From: a bacterium F11
Lineage (GTDB): Bacteria; Elusimicrobiota; Elusimicrobia; F11
DNA: 44,160 nucleotides
NCBI GenBank assembly: GCA_002176905.1
Contig: MSYE01000077.1
Span: 1-44,160 of the forward strand
Direction of reading: 5' to 3'
The translations under genes and the position numbers were made by a program. Of the stretch, positions 1 through 7,055 are shown piece after piece. The notes beneath the pieces were generated by a model. It was not told where the DNA came from. It ran no database searches and saw only the letters and a list, made by a program, of their open reading frames with translations. Within the stretch, counting starts at the first letter, position 1; each line of letters opens with the position of its first letter.

Positions 1-1178
1 TGAATAGATCCTCCATATCGGCTTTTCGCTGCGTCAATTTTTCCGTTTTCGAGACCCTTGAGATTTTCAAACCCAGGTGGAAGCTTATCTTGATTCTTAT
101 CAACCCAATCCTTCACAGCATCCCCCCCTCCGCCAGGAACATTCACATGGGTTTCCACATGACGATAATAACTGGAATGAAAATTGGAATAGTGGGCGTG
201 ATGATAATGGCTACCGTAACTCCAATAGGCAAAGGAATAAGATGGCATCCCAATAACAACCATCGCCCCACCGGTCCCATAATAAAATCCGGAATGATAA
301 TAAGAGGGATACGGATACCAATAGGAACTGCTGTGCCAATAAGGATAGCCATACCAGTAGGGATATGGATCGTAACGAATATTCACTTGAATCTCTTTTG
401 TATCTGATGATAGGGTCTGGAGTGATTCAAGGCTCTTTTCTTTCGCAAAGGATTCGGCTGCGGCCTGAAGTTCAGTAGCCGCTTCAGGATTTTCCTCTAA
501 TGTTTTTTTCCAGCCGTTGATCACCTCTTCAGTCTTTTGATCAACTTCGTCGGCAAAGGTTGATATCCTTTTCTTTAATCCTTCCGGATCAGACCGATAA
601 GCATTCCCCACCCGACGTGTCAAAGCGATATTCTCTTGCAAAAGACTCAATATTTCAGGCTTTCTAATCAACTTGCGTAAGCTTACCTGTGTTTTCAGCG
701 GATAGGACTCCAATAATTTATCCATCGATTTTTCGGTTTTTTCGGTTTTTTTATTTATTTTTTTGAGGAGCTTATAATGTTTCCGACCGAATTTGGCAGC
801 AATATCTTGAATCTCGGGTGAAAAGGGTTTCGCAATATTTCTTAATTGGTCTTCTTTTTTCTTCATTCCAGTGGTTATTTCGAAAATGAGATCAGGGTAG
901 CGAATAAGTTCCCACAACTCTGATTGATCCTTTCGTGACAACCTGGAAACGATTTTCCTAAAAGCAGAGTTGGAGCCCCTCTGTAGCTCAGCTATTTTCA
1001 TTATTACCTGAGGAATCAAAGAGACTTCCAAAATGGCCTCTCTGAGATCTTCTGAATAAAAAACCAACGCATCCGCGGCCTTTCGATCTTCCTCGGACAC
1101 AATAAGAGAAGAACTCTTTTGTGCAAAAACAGAGCCGAGAAGCATTAAAGGCAAAACAACCAATAATTTTTTTCTCAT
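1..1178 (-). CDS. Secreted Tyr/Trp/His-rich protein, 3' end outside window
   Basis: An open frame runs from ATG at 1178 to the left edge without a stop (392 codons), so the C-terminus is missing. AAGGAG lies about 13 bases before the ATG. Residues 1-19 form a Sec signal peptide (MRKKLLVVLPLMLLGSVFA). Residues 20-265 are charged and mostly helical. Residues 268-345 are extremely rich in Tyr, Trp, His, Ser and Pro (for example DPYPYWYGYPYWHSSSYW), followed by a glycine run and a more ordinary tail. I do not recognise a family. The protein is probably exported to the periplasm or cell surface. The aromatic/His segment could bind metal or carbohydrate, or be adhesive, but that is inference. Short frames on the other strand in 90-407 are shadows of this gene. 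Confidence 0.75.
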   Translation of the reverse strand, partial: MRKKLLVVLPLMLLGSVFAQKSSSLIVSEEDRKAADALVFYSEDLREAILEVSLIPQVIMKIAELQRGSNSAFRKIVSRLSRKDQSELWELIRYPDLIFEITTGMKKKEDQLRNIAKPFSPEIQDIAAKFGRKHYKLLKKINKKTEKTEKSMDKLLESYPLKTQVSLRKLIRKPEILSLLQENIALTRRVGNAYRSDPEGLKKRISTFADEVDQKTEEVINGWKKTLEENPEAATELQAAAESFAKEKSLESLQTLSSDTKEIQVNIRYDPYPYWYGYPYWHSSSYWYPYPSYYHSGFYYGTGGAMVVIGMPSYSFAYWSYGSHYHHAHYSNFHSSYYRHVETHVNVPGGGGDAVKDWVDKNQDKLPPGFENLKGLENGKIDAAKSRYGGSI

Positions 1179-1325
1179 GTTAAATCATTTATCTCCTTAA
1201 AATTATCTTGGTTTTTTCCTTTGGATCCACGACCATCGTTAATACCCCGCCTCTTCAAACCAGCGAAGAACCTTAAACCAAATATCAAACTAAATTTCAG
1301 TGATTTCTACGAGCAAAAATCATCC

Positions 1326-1360
1326 AACGCATCAGCTTAGGAGATTGATGCGTTTTTTTG
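1326..1360 (+). terminator. Orphan rho-independent terminator-like hairpin
   Basis: AACGCATCA (1326-1334) pairs with TGATGCGTT (1346-1354) around an 11-base loop and is followed by a T run, as in an intrinsic terminator for plus-strand transcription. No plus-strand gene lies upstream in the window; the nearest gene to the left is on the minus strand. The rest of the 1179-1501 gap holds the ribosome binding sites of the two divergent genes and no ORF I would support. Confidence 0.45.
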
Positions 1361-1501
1361 CCGATTTTCGCCACCTTCACCGTTTAATTAAATCCTGGAT
1401 TACCGGATCCGATAAAATCATTCCTCAAAAACCTGGAACAAAACAACTTTGACTTCTGTTAGATATGGGGTGAACAACCTTACTGCAAAAGGAAATGCGA
1501 A

Positions 1502-2155
1502 TTGAATTTACAGGACCAACTGGATCATAAAAAAGACGAGGTTTTGGCCCAGCTATCGGATGATGTTAAGGAAAAGATGACGAATTTTGCCTTCAAACTG
1601 GGTCAGTCTGGGATTGTGGAGAAAAGCTTGGGATTGGGGCAAAAGATACCTCCCTTTTCCCTCCCCAACGTGTCAGGGAAACCGGTTAATATTCAAGATC
1701 TTCTGAATCAAGGACCAGTGGTGCTCAGTTTTTACCGGGGGGCTTGGTGTCCTTATTGCAACCTTGAACTTCAGGCCCTTAAGCGCGTAAATTCCAAAAT
1801 TGAATCCTTGGGGGCTCAGCTGGTTGCGATTTCCCCTCAAATACCAGATCAATCTCTTTCTCTTCAGGAAAAGCTTTCTCTTCCGTTTGAGGTTCTTAGT
1901 GATGTGGGAAATATTGTGGCGAGATCCTTCGGATTGGTATTTCGGTTGGGAGAAGAACTTCGTCCAATTTATAAAGAATTCGGAATCAATATACCGGCTT
2001 ACAATGGAGATGACAAGTGGGAGCTTCCCATCCCTGCCACTTATGTGATCAAACCCGACGGCACCATCATTCTAGATTTTGTTAATTCCGATTACACAAA
2101 AAGATTGAATCCAGAAGACATTCTGAGCGCCTTAAAAGTGATACAGGTGGCCTAA
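1502..2155 (+). CDS. Peroxiredoxin-like (AhpC/TSA family) protein
   Basis: This is a 217-residue thioredoxin-fold protein of the AhpC/TSA peroxiredoxin-like group. The motif RGAWCPYCNLEL (residues 79-90) has a CxxC pair (Cys83, Cys86) at the place of the peroxidatic cysteine, followed by the typical ALKRVN helix. The C-terminal IPATYVIKPDGTI strand is also typical. Such proteins reduce peroxides or act as thiol oxidoreductases in the cytoplasm; there is no signal peptide. The in-frame start is TTG at 1502, preceded at suitable spacing by AAAAGGA; the ATG a few bases upstream is out of frame. The gene stands alone and ends at a strong terminator. The family call is firm; substrate and reductant are unknown. 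Confidence 0.85.
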   Translation: MNLQDQLDHKKDEVLAQLSDDVKEKMTNFAFKLGQSGIVEKSLGLGQKIPPFSLPNVSGKPVNIQDLLNQGPVVLSFYRGAWCPYCNLELQALKRVNSKIESLGAQLVAISPQIPDQSLSLQEKLSLPFEVLSDVGNIVARSFGLVFRLGEELRPIYKEFGINIPAYNGDDKWELPIPATYVIKPDGTIILDFVNSDYTKRLNPEDILSALKVIQVA

Positions 2156-2195
2156 AGTCTTAACATTTTCATTCGCACCTAGTCTCCTAATAAAA

Positions 2196-2234
2196 ATCCC
2201 CGCAAGGATATAAACCTTGCGGGGATCCTTTTTT
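2196..2234. terminator. Bidirectional rho-independent terminator
   Basis: ATCCCCGCAAGG (2196-2207) and CCTTGCGGGGAT (2215-2226) form a perfect 12-bp stem with a 7-base loop. It is followed by CCTTTTTT on the plus strand and preceded by an A run that gives Ts on the minus strand. It sits between the convergent peroxiredoxin-like and dockerin genes and can serve both. Confidence 0.85.
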
Positions 2235-2269
2235 AAACAAATGATCTAAGTGTTTTATTGGTTCAAAGA

Positions 2270-2902
2270 TCAGTTACATCCCTGCCGCCACTGCAAACCC
2301 AACTCATTTAGATCCGCGGCATCAACATATCCATTACCAGTGGCATCGCCATCTCTTTGGGGCAATACTCTTTTGCGCCAGTTAAGACCAATCTCATTCA
2401 AATCCGTGGCATCAACACATCCATCGGTATTAAAATCAGCGGTATTATATACGGTTCCATCATCGTTATAGATTGTGACCAAGATCCAGAATTCCTCGTC
2501 AAGCATTGATCCATCTGTCCAATCTTGAAACGTTTGCATGGCGAAAGTCTCATTTGGCTCTTCGTCTGAATCATTAACGATTCCAACCCGAATTTTCTTA
2601 ATTCCATTCTCGCCTTTACCCCAGGTTTCTGATACCCCATTGGGAGCATTAACTTCAAAATCGCAAACAGAATTAAATTCGTTACATTGTGTAGCACGAG
2701 GCGATATTCCAAAATCACTATGGAATTCAATACTCGCTACATTATTACCGGCATTAACCCGTTCGACCTCGATTTCAAAATATCCGTCTGCTTCATTAAC
2801 AGTCAACCGATCGGGACTGCGAAGATAAATGGTATCGGCAAAAGCTCTCAGCGGTAAAAAGGCCAAGATTCCAACAAATAAGACTTGAGTAATTTTCTTC
2901 AT
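2270..2902 (-). CDS. Secreted protein with Calx-beta-like region and dockerin-type repeats
   Basis: The start is ATG 2902, preceded by GGAGGAG at about 6 bases; an upstream in-frame extension to 2953 lacks such a site. The product is 210 residues. Residues 1-21 form a Sec signal peptide ending in RAFA. The middle (LTVNEADGYFEIEVERV, then VNDSDEEPNETFAMQ) resembles one Calx-beta/Na-Ca exchanger beta-sandwich. The C-terminus has two Ca-binding loops, FNTDGCVDATDLNEIGLNW and DATGNGYVDAADLNELGL, in the pattern of dockerin type I duplicated segments. Known dockerins dock onto cohesins or serve as Ca-stabilised C-terminal modules in non-cellulosomal bacteria. No cohesin gene is visible here, so the partner is unknown. 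The protein is likely exported and calcium-dependent. Confidence 0.75.
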   Translation of the reverse strand: MKKITQVLFVGILAFLPLRAFADTIYLRSPDRLTVNEADGYFEIEVERVNAGNNVASIEFHSDFGISPRATQCNEFNSVCDFEVNAPNGVSETWGKGENGIKKIRVGIVNDSDEEPNETFAMQTFQDWTDGSMLDEEFWILVTIYNDDGTVYNTADFNTDGCVDATDLNEIGLNWRKRVLPQRDGDATGNGYVDAADLNELGLQWRQGCN

Positions 2903-3192
2903 TGTTTCTCCTCCATTGGTGGTATCCCCAGCTGATCGCAACAAAATCGCCAAAAGCTTTAAAACGGGAGGAGAATCTGACCAGAGAAGTGAATTGAACT
3001 GGTTTTAATACCCAATCCTTTTAAAACCAAGATCCAGATGGTGAAATGCAATACCTCAATTGTTATGGAAAATTATTCCGTCAAAATCCGGCTCGATCCA
3101 AACCTTGTCATATTTGATTATTATGATAATATTTGAGTTCTTCCCTTCAATTCCCTCAATTCTCCCCTCAATTAATTCCGAGGAGAAATCCC

Positions 3193-3564
3193 ATGAAAAC
3201 AAACGAAAAACCAAAGAAGTTTGACTTAGAAGAGAGAACTTTTCGGTTTGCGGATGAAACACGTCAATTAATCCGTTCTTTACCGAAAAACAGTGTTGAG
3301 CCAGGTGATCGTGATCAGTTGTCAAGAAGTTCAGGGTTGGTGGCGGCGAATTATATGGAAGCGAATGAGGCACTCAGCGCAAAGGACTTCATCATGAGAA
3401 TTAAAATATGTCGGAAAGAAGCCAGAGAAAGCCAATTATGGTTAAAACTCTTGAAGAATCAAACCGAACTAATCTTTCAAAATGAAATCACAAAACTATC
3501 AGATGAAGCCAACCAGCTGGTGAAAATATTCAATTCAATTGTCTTTAAATTCAAAGATAAATAA
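3193..3564 (+). CDS. Four-helix bundle protein (S23 / 23S rRNA intervening-sequence protein family)
   Basis: The start is ATG 3193, with GAGGAG at 3180-3185; the product is 123 residues. The order RFADETRQLIRSLPKN, then LSRSSGLVAANYMEAN, then DFIMRIKICRKEARES and LWLKLL matches the TIGR02436/S23 four-helix bundle family. Relatives are encoded in intervening sequences of 23S rRNA genes or as stand-alone genes, and they resemble the Avd accessory proteins of diversity-generating retroelements. Their function is generally unknown; Avd homologues bind nucleic acid and reverse transcriptase. There is no rRNA or reverse transcriptase nearby. The gene is flanked by TCAATTCC-type words on its 5' side and the complementary TTGAG-type words on its 3' side (see the repeat at 3614-3696), which may be a remnant of mobility. 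Confidence 0.85.
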   Translation: MKTNEKPKKFDLEERTFRFADETRQLIRSLPKNSVEPGDRDQLSRSSGLVAANYMEANEALSAKDFIMRIKICRKEARESQLWLKLLKNQTELIFQNEITKLSDEANQLVKIFNSIVFKFKDK

Positions 3565-3613
3565 TTGATTTTTTGCATAGTTCCGAAGCTGAGGATTTTA
3601 GATTGAATAATTT

Positions 3614-3696
3614 TTGAGAGTTTGAGACTTGAGCATTGAGAATTATTGAGGAATTGAGCCTTCGGAATTCTCAATGCTCAAGCCTCAAACTCTCAA
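3614..3696. repeat. Long intergenic hairpin, TTGAG family copy 1
   Basis: Two 31-base arms (3614-3644 and 3666-3696) are inverted copies with a single mismatch, around a 21-base loop that ends CCTTCGG. The arms are made of reiterated words such as TTGAGAG, TTTGAG, CTTGAG and ATTGAG. It sits between the convergent S23 and pit genes. A second copy with the same loop end and right arm lies at 19267-19375. It could end transcription from either side or be a small non-autonomous mobile hairpin. Confidence 0.85.
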
Positions 3697-3704
3697 TCCA
3701 TTTA

Positions 3705-4688
3705 CTATTTTAGAAGGAAGGCAATTGCCGCGGCAATCCCCATTGTGAAAGGAAAGGTAAACACCCAAGCGATGACAATCTTTCCACCGACGCCCCATTT
3801 GACAGCTGAGAACTTTTTGGCAGCGCCAACACCAATGATCGATGAGGTAATGGTGTGGGTTGTGCTAACAGGAATACCAAGGCCGGCAGCACTCATCAAA
3901 ACAGCAACAGCAGAGGTTTCGGCCGCAAAACCGTGAACGGGTTGCATTTTCATAAGCCCGTGCCCCACTGTTTTAATCACACGCCAGCCTCCCAAAGCAG
4001 TACCGAGCCCCATCACCAACGCACAGATCAAGATGACCCAAAAAGGGACTTCCATGGTTTGCTGAACTCCACCGGAAACCAAAGCCAAGGTGATAATACC
4101 CATCACTTTTTGGGCATCGTTTGTTCCATGACTAAACGACATCGACCCAGCAGATAAAATCTGGAGTGCCCCAAACCGGCGATTGATAAGCGAAGGGGCA
4201 ACCTTTCGAAACATCCACATCAAACTGACCATCAAGGCCCCTCCGAAAAGAAAACCCAAGAAAGGAGAAATAAACAACGCCGTTAAGACGATCAGGATCC
4301 CTTTGATTTTGACGGCAGCGACCCCGGCCGCCATAAGGGCCGCTCCCAAAAGACCCCCGATTAACGCATGTGATCCTGAAACGGGAAGCCCGAGGACTGT
4401 CATAAAGCCATTCCAAAAAGCAGCCGCCATAAGGGCTGCAAGAATGGTGTTTGGTGTGATCACATCCGCAACAACAAGCCCCCCTCCTACCATCTTGGCC
4501 ACCTTGGTGGAGACCAGGGCTCCAGCAAAATTGAGAAATGCCGCCATCATAATCGCTGACATAGGAGAAAGGACCCGGGTAGAAACCACGGTGGCAATGG
4601 CATTGGCCGCATCGTTCCATCCGTTTGTAAATTCAAAAAGAAGGGCGACGAAAATGACCAGGACAAGAATGAAGGAAAGATTAAACAT
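3705..4688 (-). CDS. pit: PiT-family inorganic phosphate transporter
   Basis: This is a 327-residue integral membrane protein with about ten hydrophobic segments. It carries the two PiT signature repeats: FTNGWNDAANAIATVVSTRV near the N-terminus and SMSFSHGTNDAQKVMGIIT in the second half, plus PVSTTHTITSSIIGVGAAK. Members of PF01384 take up phosphate (often as a metal-phosphate complex) with H+ or Na+. The upstream DUF47 gene ends 5 bases before this ATG, the usual partner arrangement, and implies translational coupling. The length is in the range of short bacterial PiT proteins. Function is confident; ion coupling is not visible. Confidence 0.92.
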   Translation of the reverse strand: MFNLSFILVLVIFVALLFEFTNGWNDAANAIATVVSTRVLSPMSAIMMAAFLNFAGALVSTKVAKMVGGGLVVADVITPNTILAALMAAAFWNGFMTVLGLPVSGSHALIGGLLGAALMAAGVAAVKIKGILIVLTALFISPFLGFLFGGALMVSLMWMFRKVAPSLINRRFGALQILSAGSMSFSHGTNDAQKVMGIITLALVSGGVQQTMEVPFWVILICALVMGLGTALGGWRVIKTVGHGLMKMQPVHGFAAETSAVAVLMSAAGLGIPVSTTHTITSSIIGVGAAKKFSAVKWGVGGKIVIAWVFTFPFTMGIAAAIAFLLK

Positions 4689-4693
4689 GAGGA

Positions 4694-5323
4694 TTAGGCA
4701 TTTTTAACAATAATACCCTCAAGCGTATTCGCAATACTGGAACATTTATCATGAGCAGTTTCGACAGATTCAAAAATCTCTTTCCATTTGATCACAAAGA
4801 GAGGATCTGGCGTATTTCGGAATAGATCGGCCAATGCATGTTTAAGAAGGTCGTCTGCTTCGTTTTCAATCCCTTTAACTTCAATTAGATAATCACGAAT
4901 GCGGCTTCGGCGGCGGAAATTATGAATCTCTTTGATGGCTTCAGCGATCAGTTTTCCTGATTTTTCCAGCAAATCAACCATGGTGAATAAGGTTTTGGGA
5001 AACTCATTTCCCAGCTCGTAAAGCTGCATACGGTCAGCCAAGGCCTGGACAATATCGCAGAGATCATCAATTTCTCCTGCCAACTCATGAATATCTTCCC
5101 GATCGATAGGGGTCACAAATGTCCGATTCAGACGATCGATGATTTCATGGGTCAACAGATCCCCTTCCCTCTCAATATCCCGTATTTTTTCAAATTGTTC
5201 GGACTCCACATGCCAATGATGGACAAGTTCTTTCAAGGCAATGGTTACTTGGTGGGCGTTTACTCCCCCTTTGACAAGCAAATCGAAAAAATGCAGTTCT
5301 TTGGGGATTATCGATGAAAGCAT
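4694..5323 (-). CDS. DUF47 (PhoU-like) family protein, Pit accessory
   Basis: This 209-residue all-helical cytoplasmic protein has the DUF47/PhoU-like pattern: REGDLLTHEIIDRLNRTFVTP followed by IDREDIHELAGEIDDLCDIV, then KGIENEADDLLKHAL. The E/D-x3-D clusters are the metal-binding motifs known from PhoU-type bundles. ATG 5323 is preceded by AGGAG at a normal distance. It is the first gene of a two-gene operon with pit, and proteins of this family are usually encoded next to PiT transporters and are thought to control them. I see no clear Pho box in the 138-bp gap upstream. Confidence in the family is high; the mechanism is inferred. Confidence 0.9.
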   Translation of the reverse strand: MLSSIIPKELHFFDLLVKGGVNAHQVTIALKELVHHWHVESEQFEKIRDIEREGDLLTHEIIDRLNRTFVTPIDREDIHELAGEIDDLCDIVQALADRMQLYELGNEFPKTLFTMVDLLEKSGKLIAEAIKEIHNFRRRSRIRDYLIEVKGIENEADDLLKHALADLFRNTPDPLFVIKWKEIFESVETAHDKCSSIANTLEGIIVKNA

Positions 5324-5461
5324 TTGGTGCTCCTATAGTATATATCTGTTATTCAAGACGTCACGGAAGGCAGACTCATTTATACACTATAGACACCAAG
5401 GAGGTCAACATCAGAAATAATATCATTCAGTGAGATTCCCCCTATGGAGATCAGGTGATTT

Positions 5462-6424
5462 TCACCTTTGGGGAACCTCTTTGGGAATTTCCTGAAACAC
5501 CTCGGAATCAGGATAAAACGCCTTCCAGGCGAACCAATAGGCGGAGACACCGGGGAGAAGTTGTCCGGTTCTGGATTCGGCTCTTACAGTCTGACTTTTT
5601 TCGTTGTATATGATTTTGATCGTACGGCCTGCAAACTGGTCCCAAAGGGGTTGGGTTGAATTGGCTAATTCTTTATAGGGATAGGCTTTGGCCATTGTTC
5701 CTTCCACCAAACCGAAGACCCAATCTTTGGGGTGACGAGAAGGATCCTCATGAGAAACCGTAAAATAAAGTTTCTTGTTCTTGGAATAACCCTTGTAAGG
5801 ATCCTGATCATAATCCCGGGTGTATCCCGTGTCTTGAGACAAAACCAAGGTTTTGGGATGTCTTGTTTTCCACTCCTTCCATGTGGAGACCTCTGAGGCC
5901 AATAGGCGTAACGGGGTTCCCACCCGTTTTCCTGTAACAGCCTGCATCTTGAGTTGAGACCAAAGGCTTTCTGTTTGGTGATCGTACATCAAGACATCGC
6001 TGTTGTACAAAAGCCCTGACACACCAAAGGTGTGTTTCTTTCCTTCAATGGTGGCATCAAAAATCATGGCCGTTCCACAGAGGGGACAATAACTGATCAC
6101 CACTCCTTTCTTATTTATTTGATCATTCACGATCTCATGCCAATTTAATATCTGGATGGGATAGGCTTTGGATTCGGTTCCGACGGTAATACCAACCACA
6201 CGGTCCTCATCTTCTAAATAAGAAGCTTCTTTGGAAGAGAGAAATTTTGGCCTGAGAAGGGCCGGGATGCCATCTTTTGGAGGACCCCCTGCTTTGATTT
6301 CTTCAAGTGGAATAAGGGAAGGCGTAAACTCGAGGGCCTGAACAGTTGGAAAAAATGTAAAAAGCATCATCACGGCCAAAAAACCGGGAAAATGGCGAAT
6401 AATACTCATTATCAACAAAAACAT
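5462..6424 (-). CDS. DUF3179 domain-containing secreted protein
   Basis: The product is 320 residues with an N-terminal signal peptide or anchor (hydrophobic segment to about residue 30, cleavage near VQALE). It has the features of DUF3179: KAYPIQILNWHEIVND, SYCPLCGTAMIFDA with its CPLC cysteine pair, SGLLYNSDVLMYD, SLWSQ and PKTLVLSQDTGYTRDYDQDP. The biochemical function of the family is unknown; the Cys pair suggests metal binding or redox. GGGGAGGA abuts ATG 6424, so starts a few codons downstream (TTG 6418 or ATG 6409) are equally possible. The gene is monocistronic. Confidence 0.88.
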   Translation of the reverse strand: MFLLIMSIIRHFPGFLAVMMLFTFFPTVQALEFTPSLIPLEEIKAGGPPKDGIPALLRPKFLSSKEASYLEDEDRVVGITVGTESKAYPIQILNWHEIVNDQINKKGVVISYCPLCGTAMIFDATIEGKKHTFGVSGLLYNSDVLMYDHQTESLWSQLKMQAVTGKRVGTPLRLLASEVSTWKEWKTRHPKTLVLSQDTGYTRDYDQDPYKGYSKNKKLYFTVSHEDPSRHPKDWVFGLVEGTMAKAYPYKELANSTQPLWDQFAGRTIKIIYNEKSQTVRAESRTGQLLPGVSAYWFAWKAFYPDSEVFQEIPKEVPQR

Positions 6425-6491
6425 TCCTCCCCTTGAAAAGTTCCGAATTGACTTTCATACTAAATAAGACCCTTTTTGATAAAGCTATTTT

Positions 6492-7043
6492 ATGTCATTA
6501 CATGATGAGCAAAACGAACCCAATATATACGATATATTGACCGGAAAAGCGGCCCAGGGAAACCCGGCAGAGGACAAAAAAGATCCACGCATCAAATCAC
6601 CGGACTCCTTGATAGATCGGTATAAGCCCAGAGCGATCCCAGGGGATCCAACATCCCATCCCCGTGATCCTGCTGAACCCAAGTTGAATATTCCGTCTTC
6701 TCCAAGGGCTCCCTATCCTCCCCAATTTAATGTCATGGAAGTCAAATTTGAAGATCTCCGAATTACCTACGCTAAGGAAAAAGCCTCCTGGCGCCTGTAT
6801 TATGAGAATGTCAACAAATGGAAAGAAGAGGCCAACGACATTTTTCAGAAATTGAGGCTGGAGTTTCTTAAATCGCGGGCCTACAAAGCAGAAGTGATTC
6901 AACTAAAAGAAGAACTCAAGAAAAAGGACGAAGAATTGGCCAATCTTAAAAAACAGATTAACAAATCCATCCGCCTACCCAGCTTTTTGAAACGAACACC
7001 ACCCAACTCCCCATCTTCATTGGAATCCCCCCCCAATCCCTGA
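6492..7043 (+). CDS. Coiled-coil protein, paralogue A flanking addAB
   Basis: The product is 183 residues of no known family. It has a Pro-rich disordered N-terminal half and a strong C-terminal coiled coil (about residues 85-165, ending KKKDEELANLKKQ). The core motif WRLYYENVNKWKEE (residues 100-113) has a close match, WKLYEQQVNNWKD, in the protein at 13543-14469. The N-termini also share an ILTGK / LLAGK element and SPDSLI / SPDDLL, so the two are paralogues. The gene is convergent with addA, with only 12 bases between the stops. The start ATG 6492 lacks a strong Shine-Dalgarno sequence. There is no signal peptide or membrane segment. Function is unknown; a scaffold or DNA-repair accessory role is only a guess from position. 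Confidence 0.7.
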   Translation: MSLHDEQNEPNIYDILTGKAAQGNPAEDKKDPRIKSPDSLIDRYKPRAIPGDPTSHPRDPAEPKLNIPSSPRAPYPPQFNVMEVKFEDLRITYAKEKASWRLYYENVNKWKEEANDIFQKLRLEFLKSRAYKAEVIQLKEELKKKDEELANLKKQINKSIRLPSFLKRTPPNSPSSLESPPNP

Positions 7044-7055
7044 CAAATCTGGTTT

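Noticed and set aside
90..407. Short open frames on both strands (90-407 plus, 143-352 minus)
   Set aside because: They lie within the continuous minus-strand gene 1-1178 in other frames; their odd Met/Ile/Gly composition is the shadow of its Tyr/Trp/His-rich codons.
3705..5461. Pho box upstream of the DUF47-pit operon
   Set aside because: No convincing tandem CTGTCAT-type repeats in 5324-5461.
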